The notes below the pieces were generated by a model. It searched no databases. It saw only the letters and a list, made by a program, of their open reading frames with translations, and was not told the origin of the DNA. From Apostichopus parvimensis (Eukaryota; Echinodermata; Holothuroidea; Aspidochirotida; Stichopodidae), in NCBI GenBank assembly GCA_000934455.1, contig KN883972.1:26038-90037 (forward strand): 64,000 nucleotides of DNA. The letters are read 5' to 3'. Shown in pieces: positions 43,746 through 54,576 of the stretch (the first letter of the stretch is position 1; each line of letters begins with the position of its first letter). The translations under genes and the position numbers were made by a program.

Positions 43746-46700
43746 GTAAGTATAAATCAGGCTTTCAGAATGCCAGTCAAATATGTCGGTTAAATTTGTA
43801 TTTTAAAAAATAGCGTAAAATGTATGACATTTTTGACATATTGGTGAAACTTTAGTAGCACCAACGCACAATGAATAAGTCAGTTTTAACTTTGGCACTG
43901 TGTCACAGACATAAGCTGCACCAGCAGCAAAATCCCCTGCAAGCAATGCTGGATCATTATCAAAGTTAGAAGGTTATCCCTACAGCTTAGCAGTGTCTAA
44001 ATGTGTGAACCTATGGAGCTCAACAGGTTCCGTATTATGTAACCAATTTGATGGATGAGCCTCGGACATTGAAATGGTTATTTCTCCAAAAATAAAAGCT
44101 GGAACAAAATTTATTTAAAAGGAGTATAGTACAACCTAGGTATTATAGCAGTGATGTTTTATGTTCTACAAGTTATCAACATTTATTCTTTTGGCCTACA
44201 GTCATTATACTTGCCCATCCTTGACGTTTGGTAACTACATCTTCAAGAAATAGTAAATTTGAGTCTCATTAATTAGTTAATTGCTCTCTGTTTTGTTTTT
44301 CTCTTAAACAGTGTCGAGAGCAAGAAGACTGGGACAAGCTGAACACTGAACAAATCAATGCAAGATTAACAGTCCAGGTGAGCCAAGCAAAGCAAGTACT
44401 GTGTCGTCGTCAAATTTGTCCTGATACGTCTATTTTTGGGGCCATTATACTCGTCAAGAATTCCTCTAAAATTCCTTAACAAAATTGGAAAAAGAAAAAA
44501 AAGGTCAAATGTGACAATAAAAAAAAATAGAAAGTAGAACATAGGTATTAACCACCTAATTGAGTGAAAGAATGTATTGTTTTCTGCAGAGGTCAAAGGT
44601 CGCTTGAGGTCGACAGAGGTCAAAAGTCTGGAAAAATTGTAAACTCTCTTATTCAAAAAGTAAAACTTGTATTTATTCCTAAAATTGATATATGTATATT
44701 ACCTTTATATTGAGCAAAAGAAACACCTATGGTATTCTGCAGAGGGTCAAAGTTCATTTGAGGTCTAAAGAGGTCAAAGTCCGAAATGGCAAAGGAAAAA
44801 TCTAAAATGTGGCAAGGAATCTCTTAGCCTCTTGGCTTCCTAGTAGAAAATGTAGAATCCTAGGTGCAGTGATAGCTTTAATTTATTATGATCGTTATCT
44901 TCTCTCTTACAGCAATTAAAAGCAAATATACGGGAGATGGACAAAGCCAGGTGTCAGATACGAGATGAAGACCTCCCGGCTCTAGATTCGAGAGTGAATC
45001 CATTGAAGGAGGAGGCGATGGAGGCGATTGCTAGCTTCATCCTGGAATGCGGCATGGAGACACTGACATACACTCTGCCTGAGGATGTCCTCATGGGGGG
45101 CAACGAGAGGGTGGTGGGGTCAGAGCAAACATCACAGGGGACCGGTAGGTTTGTTTTAATGTAATTCAGTTGTCTGAATCATATCTGATCTCGTGTGAAA
45201 TTTATGTAACATATTTAAGTAGACTGAGCATTAGGGGTATGGTTTTATTGTAGGCATGTGAACTACCCTACCACCCCATTCAAGACAGATTTTTTGTTAA
45301 ATGGATATTCCCGTGGCCTAAAGGGTGTGAAGACTCGCGCAAAAAGAAACGTCTCATGCCGGTAATCTGACCTAGTTTCGAATGAGGTGTAACAGAAGTG
45401 TTAGACAACACCATCAATCCCAGAAAATATGCACACAGCTTGATACCTTCGGTAATTAGACACTAGTGTACAGTCAGTACATACAGCTGAGGTCAATACC
45501 CACAACACAGTGTACAAACGATACAGGGATGGACATCTCAGGTCCAGCTAAAGATAACAAAGTATCCTGTGTCTCATTAATGTCTGCATTTTGTAGCGAC
45601 AAGCAGAAAACTTCACTTGCAAGCAACAGAAAGTGAACTTTTTTCAGAGCGTGGCACGCGGTTTGGGGCGAGTCTTCAATGCCTTTAAGTCCATTGCTTA
45701 TCCAAAAATAAAGGTTGGAAAGTTTTGATATCATTAAGGTCAAACCACATCGTTGTAGCATTTTATACGACCAAAAATATACATTTTTCTTTATGGTGAA
45801 AGTCAAAGGTCATTTGAGGTCACCGGGGATCAAATTGTTAAAACCATGTAATCACCATATCTCAATACTAGAGACTTGAACCAACCCCTAATTTAGTGTG
45901 TGAAAATCCACATTGAGTAAGAAAAGCCTATTGTTTCAGGTGGAGATCAATGGTCATTTGGGATCTTCAGATGTCAAATCATGAAACCCNNNNNNNNNNN
46001 NNNNNNNNNNNNNNNNNNNNNNNNNNNNNNNNNNNNNNNNNNNNNNNNNNNNNNNNNNNNNNNNNNNNNNNNNNNNNNNNNNNNNNNNNNNNNNNNNNNN
46101 NNNNNNNNNNNNNNNNNNNNNNNNNNNNNNNNNNNNNNNNNNNNNNNNNNNNNNNNNNNNNNNNNNNNNNNNNNNNNNNNNNNNNNNNNNNNNNNNNNNN
46201 NNNNNNNNNNNNNNNNNNNNNNNNNNNNNNNNNNNNNNNNNNNNNNNNNNNNNNNNNNNNNNNNNNNNNNNNNNNNNNNNNNNNNNNNNNNNNNNNNNNN
46301 NNNNNNNNNNNNNNNNNNNNNNNNNNNNNNNNNNNNNNNNNNNNNNNNNNNNNNNNNNNNNNNNNNNNNNNNNNNNNNNNNNNNNNNNNNNNNNNNNNNN
46401 NNNNNNNNNNNNNNNNNNNNNNNNNNNNNNNNNNNNNNNNNNNNNNNNNNNNNNNNNNNNNNNNNNNNNNNNNNNNNNNNNNNNNNNNNNNNNNNNNNNN
46501 NNNNNNNNNNNNNNNNNNNNNNNNNNNNNNNNNNNNNNNNNNNNNNNNNNNNNNNNNNNNNNNNNNNNNNNNNNNNNNNNNNNNNNNNNNNNNNNNNNNN
46601 NNNNNNNNNNNNNNNNNNNNNNNNNNNNNNNNNNNNNNNNNNNNNNNNNNNNNNNNNNNNNNNNNNNNNNNNNNNNNNNNNNNNNNNNNNNNNNNNNNNN

Positions 46701-47830
46701 NNNNNNNNNGACAGAATCCCAGATGTCATCAATGATGTGAAGTGTTCTGATAGTAGCTAGAAAATGCCTATTCAAGCTTAGAGTCTTACAAACTGCCTAT
46801 TACTACACTCATTTATGAGGGTGGCCTTTGCTTATGAAATACAGTTCAGTGTATGTTCTTTTAACCTTTTTCTTTTTTAATTTTCTTTGAAGCAACAAAA
46901 AGAGTTGACCGATAGGATAGAAGACAATATCGACACAGCCCAGACAAATGTGCTACAAGGAGCCAGAAGTATTATCACGGTAAGATGAACGTCATTTTAG
47001 TTTACCAATCGATTTAAAGGAAAAAAGAATCCGATTTGTTTCCATAAAATGTAACTTATTTGTCAAACTCTGACCACAGCTGGTGACGTTTAGCGATAGC
47101 AATAAATTCTTTTCCAGCCACACATTCGTACAAATTATTAAGCCCCGTGTTTTATATGGAACGTTATAAAGTATTTCTTATCATCAGAGGTTGATGAGGA
47201 TCATGGTATCTGTGGGTGTGATAATCTCTCACCTGTTGTGCTCTACATGTAATTAAAAGTATGAATGGAATACTTTATTTATCTGTAAATTCAATGTTTA
47301 GTTTTCTGCTTAACTACAGGATCATTCTTATTTGTTTTTTCTGTTTTGGTGCTGGAAAAAATGTCCTGCTTCTAAGATGGAAACACCAGGCCCTCATACG
47401 TTAAAATTTTACAAATGCCTTATTGCAGTTTGTCAACAAATAAACATACCAATATTTTTTTTCTTGACAATGTCTGTAACATAATTTTCTTACAACCATA
47501 TTTAGTTGCATGGATCAACTTTTTGAAGCCACTCATGCATGCACGTGCCTTTCAATTCTCTTCTGCTCCTCAATTTAGGTCTCCAACATCAAAAACGTGA
47601 TGTTACCCCTGACGGGTGCTTTGCTTGGAACGGCCGTTGGAGGCCCGATAGGTCTAATGGTCGGGTACAAGGTAGGAGCAGTTGCCGCCTTCGGAGGCGG
47701 GGCGGTCGGCTTTCTCGGTGCCCGCATCGCCAAGAGAAAGTCGACCGACAAGAACAATAAAGAAATAGAACTGATTGAGGAGGAACAGAGAACACTTAGT
47801 GAATCACAGAAAGATACGGACACAAGATGA
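43566..47830 (+). CDS. STX17: Syntaxin-17 (STX17), interrupted by gap
   Basis: A Qa-SNARE that drives autophagosome-lysosome fusion with SNAP29 and VAMP8. Visible exons: 43566-43745, 44312-44377, 44913-45144, 46893-46979, 47579-47830. KRLEPTIQRFTKIALPTDLG matches human RRLEPAIQKFIKIVIPTDLE; CREQEDWDKL and QLKANIREMDK follow as in the human Habc region. The exon at 46893 holds the second half of the SNARE motif (QQKELTDRIEDNIDTAQTNV). The last encodes two hydrophobic stretches rich in GxxxG (ALLGTAVGGPIGLMVGYK and AAFGGGAVGFLGARIAKRK), the hairpin anchor peculiar to STX17. The exon for the first half of the SNARE motif is not visible, and phases require it; it is probably in the gap at 45990-46709. 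About 22 extra N-terminal residues precede the human-like start. Confidence 0.93.
44312..44377 (+). CDS. STX17: STX17 22-codon exon
   Basis: Acceptor CTTAAACAG, donor GTCCAG|GTGAGC, phase 0 at both ends. CREQEDWDKLNTEQINARLT matches human CRIWDKLHEEHINAGRTVQQ. Confidence 0.93.
44560..45989. repeat. AGGTCA-bearing roughly 150-bp repeat in STX17 introns
   Basis: GAGGTCAAAGGTC-type segments recur at 44588-44626, 44742-44781, 45799-45830 and 45936-45978. The first two are about 153 bases apart and share flanking words (TTCTGCAGAGG, TTGAGGTC). The last runs into the gap. They interleave with the exon at 44913-45144, so a diverged repeat array spans both introns. Confidence 0.65.
44913..45144 (+). 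CDS. STX17: STX17 Habc-region exon
   Basis: Acceptor CTCTTACAG, donor ACCG|GTAGGT, ending in phase 1. It encodes QLKANIREMDKARCQIRDED and DSRVNPLKEEAMEAIASFI, the third Habc helix region (human DPVKEEASAATAEFLQLH). Confidence 0.92.
45990..46709. other. Assembly gap (720 N)
   Basis: A 720-base gap within STX17, in an intron whose flanks carry repeat sequence. All ORFs of 250-270 residues across it are N translations. It probably hides the missing STX17 exon. Confidence 0.98.
46893..46979 (+). CDS. STX17: STX17 SNARE-motif exon (second half)
   Basis: Acceptor TTCTTTGAAG, donor ATCACG|GTAAGA, 29 codons, phase 0. QQKELTDRIEDNIDTAQTNV matches human QQEKIDSIADHVNSAAVNVE. Confidence 0.9.
47579..47830 (+). 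CDS. STX17: STX17 last exon, membrane hairpin
   Basis: Acceptor CTCAATTTAG, stop TGA at 47828. It encodes the glycine-zipper double transmembrane hairpin and a charged tail (RKSTDKNNKEIELIEEEQRT). The tail differs from the human one, as is usual. Confidence 0.95.
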   Translation, partial: VSNIKNVMLPLTGALLGTAVGGPIGLMVGYKVGAVAAFGGGAVGFLGARIAKRKSTDKNNKEIELIEEEQRTLSESQKDTDTR

Positions 47831-49189
47831 AACTAAATGAAACACGACTTCGGCACTCTCAATATGTTGTGCCCCTTCTCTCTCTACCTGGAGTTGGTGA
47901 ACAATTTTGGAAGGACCATAAGCACAAGGGAGTCCACTGGTAGAGAAAAAGTGGGGTCGGTAAAAGACCAAATGCATCTATCTACGTTTGAATGACTTAT
48001 ATAGCCTGCCATGGCAGGTCACAGCCAGTCGTCTGAAATTTGCCACCTAGGGCAACGAAAACCGAAAGTTTCCTAACCACAGCCGAAATCATGGTGAGGC
48101 TGCTGTCATTGGTGATACTTGGTTAGTCTCAGAGTCCTGAAACAATTGATTGTTCCTAGGGCTCTGTGGATTGAAAATGGTTGAGAACCTGTAGGCTCTG
48201 TTTATGTAATATTAAAACAGTATTAAGGTATGAAAACGATGACCATAGGGTACATTTGTGAGTTGTATGAAGTATACCATCGTGAATGGCCGATGAAAAT
48301 GGAATTTTGCTAGGGGAGCGGTTTTCCTTTATATATGGAGGATTTTCACATTTTCCTCCCTTAAATATGGATTTGCCAATACTGGTTCTTTAAATATTGA
48401 AGTTTTCAATATGACCTATTATTGGCATTGAACTCAGTGAAAACAACACCTTGCAATTATCTTAGCAGTATTAGAAGGAAAATGGAGGAAATGTTAGTCA
48501 AAGTTTTAACTTCCTAGTGGGCTTTCTAACATCAAACGTTAACCAACTGATTTATGTTAAAAGGATTTTGGTTGGGTTAACCAAACTTCCTTTTAAGCAC
48601 ATATTGTGATAGTGATGCAGAAAACCTAGCCTAAGAAAATGTAACAGAGAACAAAAAACAAACAACTGCTTAGCAACCTTGAAAAACAGGATAACTCCAA
48701 AAGCACAGTAAAGTGAAGGCTCATCTACTGTAGCTGAAATTATTTCAAAATAAAATGTCTGCCACGGATACCCTCTGAAAGAGAAATAAAATTGTGGCTG
48801 GAGAATGGCTGACCATAGCAACCAACACTATATTTGGTGGAAACCATGGAAACGAATCAGTTAATTCTTGGAAGTTGAAAGATTGGATGGAATGTGGAGA
48901 TCACAGAACTAGTAGCTGGATAGTAAGGAGAAGAATTTTCGGAAACAGCGATTTCTGCCTGGTTAGCCAGTAAGTGTTTTTAAGACTTCCAGAAATCATA
49001 GTTCCTCATCTCGAACTTGTGATAAAACAGGCTGCTGGATTGTGAACAAGCTCAAATTTATGCACCAATAGTTGAGGCACATCCAAAGAACAGTGTGCTC
49101 CTGTAATAATCAACAGAAGATAAATTATTGCAAGGATTTTAAAGTTGCTGTGTTTAATAGTCAGTTGTTCAGAGGGTAAAGTGTTAAAA
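47831..49189. other. STX17 3' flank
   Basis: Probably the STX17 3' UTR and flank. No other gene is seen; the minus ORF 48552-48821 has no recognisable domain. Confidence 0.5.
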
Positions 49190-49640
49190 CAGTTTCATTT
49201 TAGTAGTAGCAAGCCTAGCTTAATTTCTTGCATCCCCAAGTATGACACAGTTCCACAGCAGTGGTAGCAAGCCTAGCTTACTTTGCTTGCAGTTACCCTA
49301 AGCCTACCACAGTTTCATGGTAGTGGTAGCAAGCCTAGCTCACTTTGCTCACAGTTGCCCTAAGCCTACCACAGTTCCACATCAGTGGTAGCAAGCCTAG
49401 CTCACTTTGCTCGCAGTTGCCCTAAGCCTACCACAGTTCCATGGTAGTGGTAGCAAGCCTGCTTACTTTGCATGCAGTTATCCTTAAGCCTACCACAGTT
49501 TCATGGTAGTGGTAGCAAGCCTAGCTCACTTTGCTTGCAGTTGCCCTAAGCCTACCACAGTTCCATGGTAGTGGTAGCAAGCCTAGCTAATTTTGCATGT
49601 TGTTGCCACAAGTCTACCACAGTTTCATTGCATTTGTTGT
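49190..49640. repeat. 62-bp satellite, about seven units
   Basis: Units begin GTGGTAGCAAGCCTAGCT at 49261, 49323, 49385, 49447, 49509 and 49571, with a more diverged one near 49203. Each ends with CTAAGCCTACCACAGTTCCA. One unit has lost two bases. There are no unique spacers. Confidence 0.95.
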
Positions 49641-50976
49641 AAACCTGGTTTGATTTCCATATGATTATCAGGGCTTCAGCTGTTAAGTGTTGAGACTATT
49701 TATAGAACTCAACAACAGTAGCTATCGCCACTAAGATGAATGAATCTGGTGGGAATTTCTGATATGAAATGAAGGAAATTGAAAAGCTACTTTGTATTAA
49801 GTTATTTCATAAGTAACTTAAAAAAAAAATATCCCCTTCAATTTTTGTTGTAGGGGTGTATGTTTGAATGTTGAATTTTTGTATAGCCTCATTAATCCAT
49901 CTCCATAACTATATATGCACTCTGATTGAGGTTGAGTGCAATCCTGTCCAGTAGCATTAATTTGAAATGTCCAGTTTTATTAAATTGGTGCTATTTATGA
50001 GATAAAAGTCTGGACCAGGTGAGCATTCGTAACATTTTCCTGCCATTCCATAAAATCCACCCAAAACGTCAATATTTCATTTTCTAATTTTATTTTATAA
50101 TTATGCATTTTTATCCTCACAGGTGGAAACTTGGAGGCTTCTAGGCTCAAAATTTGCAGTTTCTTTGAAAGCAGGCATGATTAAAAAAAGGTGGGGGGGG
50201 GAGGGGATGGATGGGGCATCCTCCCGCCTTTCTACCTCCCACAGAAATCAGTTATTAGGACATCCTTGTGTAAAAATAGTCCAAATATATGGCTCAGAAT
50301 GCTACATTTGATGTCCTAAAATTGATAATTATTGTGAGGTTGGCCCTGCAGATCACCCACCTGGTAGTCTGGTTCAACAACCTCCAGGGTCACACTCCCA
50401 TTTTTATATAAAATCCTGAATTATGCTGCTGAGAAGGAATTAGCTTCATGTTAAATTTATGCTTAACAGTTTTGTTGTGTTTGTGTAGCAGTTAAATTCA
50501 TTTGTCTAGTATACTAGTTGTGTAGTAGTTTGCTTAAAGGTGTGCTGTATTGGCCCCAAATATGCTAGATATTAAAATATGGTCATTGTCTGGCTTGTGT
50601 TTACCCTATTGTTCATTTATCAGTCAGTGCATGAATACTGGCTTCCTTGCTTCACCACACTTTAATGTTTTCTGTGTAATATATGTCTTTAAATAGAAGT
50701 GCAATTTTTTTAAGGTATTTGTTACCATTTTTGTCAGTTTCATTAAAATGTGCCTTAACTAATAGACAATAAACCAAATTGTATACCATTCTAGCAAATC
50801 GTTTTTTTTCCTTTTCGTGTCTTCATTCTTATACTGTTTTCTGCTTCGATATACAAGTTAGGGAGATTGCAAGCCAAGGTGTCACTCACACGTATACAAG
50901 CACGCCATCACCATCGCACATGTAGGTTCCGTTTGCCTTCGGCAAGGAATCAACAAAACCAGGACACAATGGTGAT
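49641..50976. other. Intergenic stretch
   Basis: No gene is recognised. It contains a G tract at 50190-50205. The ORFs at 50123-50311 and 50867-51091 (the latter crossing into the MITE) have no support. Confidence 0.5.
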
Positions 50977-51197
50977 CAGGGTTGTCACCACGCCGGGCGG
51001 TGCTACCCAGCTCTCAAAATTTCCGCCCGGTACTCAAGGTCAATTTCAGCCTTACCGCCCGGCACAAATTAGCCTACAGTACCGCCAATAAGTAACTTGG
51101 TAAAGATTAGTGTGATTCAGTGCAAAACGCAGCTTAACTGGACGCGGATCACTGTCACAAATTACCCGGCTCTATAAATGGTCTGGTGACAACCCTG
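50977..51197. mobile_element. hAT-like MITE C, 8-bp target duplication
   Basis: A 221-base element begins CAGGGTTGTCACCA and ends TGGTGACAACCCTG, a 14-base perfect terminal inverted repeat. It is flanked on both sides by the exact 8-base repeat ATGGTGAT (50969-50976 and 51198-51205). It has no coding capacity. As in MITEs A and B, GGGCGG/CCGCCC words lie next to one end. The 8-base duplication and CAGGG ends point to hAT. Confidence 0.92.
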
Positions 51198-51259
51198 ATG
51201 GTGATGCATGATAGGGTTGCTGAAGGTTACCTTGAAGAATTTGAAAACCCACATATCAT

Positions 51260-52050
51260 AAAAAAACACAACTTATCAAAAAGGCAATAGAGACACTCCT
51301 TGTCTAGGGCTCAAACCCCAAAGAGAGCATTTTGTTCCTTTGTTCCTTCAATTCTTTGAAATTGAAATATTAGAAACGAGCATTATTTCTCAACAGTTAT
51401 AGTGGCGTAGTGGTTAGTGCTGTAACCAACAGGAATAGGTCAAACTCCTTGCCTAGGGTTCAAAACCCAGAAAGAGCATTTTGATATTTTGCCACTTTCC
51501 TCCTTCGATTCTGAAGTTGAAATATTAGAAACGAGCGTTATTTCTCAACAGTTACAGTGGCACAGGTGGTAGTGCTCTGTAACAGAGAGTCAGACAAGCT
51601 CCACGTCTCCAGTTAAAGTCCAGCTGGAGCATTTTACTTTTCTGTTCTTTAGAGCAGGCGGAAGTGTAAAGGTAAGAAACCAAGTTATGAACCAAAATGG
51701 GAACCACTTGGGAACCAAAATGGTGTAATCGGTAGTGCCGTACGCTACTGGACATTCTTGAACAGCTGGGTTCAAGCCCCTGGTAAGTGATTGCTGTCCA
51801 AGGACTCACCGTGCCGGCACCCCTCTACCTGACAAGGTACCCAAGCAGCCTATGTGAATTGGATGGCCAACCTTTCCCTGACAAGGACCAGAGGAGAATA
51901 TGTTTTATGATATCTTTAAGTCCAAACACTTGGATCTTTAAATATTTGAAAAGCTTCCAACATCAATGTCTCCCCTAAATTGGTCTAGTGGTAGAGAACT
52001 CTTTTGGGCACCACTAGGTACCTGGTTCAATCACAACCTCTGCTTGTTTT
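51260..52050 (+). repeat. Array of degenerate tRNA-like modules
   Basis: Five tRNA-like modules follow one another on the plus strand. Box B-like words are at 51307 (GGGCTCAAACCCC), 51456 (GGGTTCAAAACCC), about 51609 (degenerate), 51768 (GGGTTCAAGCCCC) and 52023 (TGGTTCAATCAC). Box A-like words include TGGCGTAGTGGTTAGTGC at 51403, and TGGTCTAGTGGTAGAGAA at 51981. The first three are about 155 bases apart and share the spacer TTAGAAACGAGC...TTTCTCAACAGTTA. Probably a tandem or nested SINE family; none looks like a functional tRNA. Confidence 0.65.
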
Positions 52051-54239
52051 AGTAAATGGAAAAAGAGAAAAAAGTTCAATGTCTTACCAAAAACATCCAT
52101 AAAAAGTAAACAAGAAAGCAAAGTGGGTAGGTGTTTCCTCCTATAATGAAAATCATAGAAATGGACAAATTTCACACAGAAATCACAGAAACAGAAAAAG
52201 CTTTGTTCTTTTAATTGGCAAAATATGTCTTTTTCATAGAATTTTGTTGTTGTAATATATACTATTTTATCTTGACAGGCTTTTGCTTTATAACTTATTG
52301 AAGTTAATTAAAAGGTTCAGCATTAATTACACCCAAACAGAATCGTCACAAAAGTCTCTAACAGAAACGAAAAAAAAAAATATATCAACAACAAAAAGCA
52401 AGAAAAAGCGGGTGAAAGCAAAATGTTAATATTATTATGTACTGGTAAACACAACGAAAGTATCAAAAGTTTAATGTTACTGCAAGTTTTGGACCCTTTG
52501 GCAAAATCTGAATATTAAAATTAACTCAAAAGATAACAAAGAATAATAATAGTTGTGTCTTAATCCTTGATAAGATTATGATTTCCTTCTTGTTCAAAAA
52601 ACTGAGTTATTCTCCACTTTGCTACAGAATGGGTCAAACAAAATTTGGACATGGGCACCAGCAGGGGGGGGGGGTACTAAGGGGAGGAATATTTGACCCC
52701 ACCCATGGAAAGTCAAAGTAGTATAGAAATAGGAGCGAAAAATACTGCTCTCTTTGTTAAGAATAGGATTTTTAACTTGTTCACTTTTGATGGGTTACCT
52801 GTAATAACTTGTTGGTGTTATAAATTTGTCATTTCTATCACACTTTTGTCTTCACACACAAGCAACTTAAGAAGCACACTATTATGTCAGCTGTGAAAAA
52901 ATTTTGTTGCACCTTGATATAAACTGAGCTACAAATATTTTCTAATTGCATATGTAAAACAAGCTTTGTTTATTGCATACATAATTGTGACTTTTTGGTG
53001 GTGCCTTTTGAATATTGACATGTGCTTTATACTGATTTTTTTTTTGGTTGGGTATATGGCTATAAATAAATATGAAATGTCAGCTTGTTTCACTAAGTTT
53101 GACCAAATTGCTATCATACAGTAGTTTGGGTATATATCAAGGAAAATACGTTTTCATGAAGAAACATATTTCCTTTCCATATATCCTCCACAAACGAGAA
53201 CATTTCCTATGAATCTTGGCGAGCGAAGGTGTGGATAATATTGGCTGCCAGATGTCTGCTACATACACGAATATATATTGATAGAAATCATGTAATTCAC
53301 TTTGCATAGGTGATTCATCATTACTTAAAATAGTTACAGTTTCAGAGGTAACATATTTTTTTTTCTTTTCTTTTAGCTGCTGATGCATTATGAAAGAAGA
53401 TAAACAATATCTCCAAAACAAAAGAAAAAGGAAAAAAACAAAGTTACTCAATACTTCCTTTTCAAGCATTTCATACAACCGTTATTTTCCCTTTCTTAAG
53501 TCTGAAAAGCTGCACATCTCAATTTCTATCTGAAAAGTTTCCAAGGATGGCAGAGACAACAGGTTTTAATGGTGTAAAGACAGTCCCACAATGCCATGAC
53601 TAGATCGCCACACGATTAAACTCCACCATCATGATGTAGTTTGCGATAGTCACAAAGACCCCCAACTTTATAATCTGATCCCCCTCCCACCCCCCCCCTT
53701 TACCACCACGGTACAATGAACAACTGAATAGCACACAAAAGGACTGTGTAATATTAATGATTAAGTACTTGTTTGGGAAAACACTGCAAGTTGAGTTTCC
53801 CAAGCTAAAGCTGACATGAAGTAAAACTGGATAACTATTGATCTGTCATTGTCTTAGGCACATGCACCCTGCCAAACCTCCCACAATTTTCCCCTGTTAT
53901 GGATGTCCAAGTTGGGTACCATTCATTCGAGGAGTGTGTGGCCGGGATAGTAACCCAACTTACAAGTACAATCAGTGCAGGCTACATTTTAACACCAATT
54001 GAAAAGTAACACCAAGGAGCTGACATTATCAACTTCACCTAATAGGGACATATTCTTATTTTTTGAACAAAAAATTCAAAATTTCAAAAAGGATATTAAG
54101 TAGTTATACCTTCAACACACCATAGATATAGTAATTTGAAATGTGACCAAATATCCCCTTAGGCAGAAATGATCAATAATATCTGTGTTATACTGAAAAG
54201 CTTTTGTTCAAACCAGAAAACTAACAGGTTTTATAAGTC
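52051..54239. other. Intergenic stretch
   Basis: No gene is recognised. It contains a 10-base G run near 52665 and poly-A/poly-T rich segments. The minus ORF at 53137-53478 is AT-biased and without a domain. Confidence 0.5.
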
Positions 54240-54576
54240 CCCCCCCCCCACCCCCGTCACCCCTCTTCTCATAACTCTCTTAAACCTTTTCTTTCTCCAC
54301 ACCTTTCTGTCTTTGTCCTTCTCTAGATTATTCCCCACCCCTAGCTCTTCCCTTAATCCTCTCTTTGTCCCTCTACAGTTTATCTCCTACCTCTCCTCAT
54401 CCCCTTGTTGGTTTCTTTCTTCTCTCCATCCCTTGTCTACTAATCCTCTTACATCCATCTCTTTTGTGTTTACCCTGTGCATTAACCTGTCTGTATTCTG
54501 TGTATGTATTTGTCCCTTCTGTTACTGTAACTTGTCATTCAGCCTCTGAAGAAAATCCTGCTAGGATCGAAACGTC
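54240..54576 (+). repeat. Pyrimidine-rich tract with hammerhead-like motif
   Basis: About 300 bases strongly biased to C and T end in CTGAAGA (54546), a stem ATCCT-GCT-AGGAT, and CGAAACGTC (to 54576). The core order matches a minimal type I hammerhead with a GUC cleavage site; stem I would be weak. Such motifs are known from Penelope-like retroelements, of which this may be a fragment. ORFs here reflect composition only. Confidence 0.4.

Noticed and set aside
45950-46775. Four ORFs of 250-273 residues
   Set aside because: They are translations of N across an assembly gap.
49190-49640. Regular repeats considered as a CRISPR array
   Set aside because: Units are contiguous and diverge gradually with no unique spacers, and the host is an animal genome.
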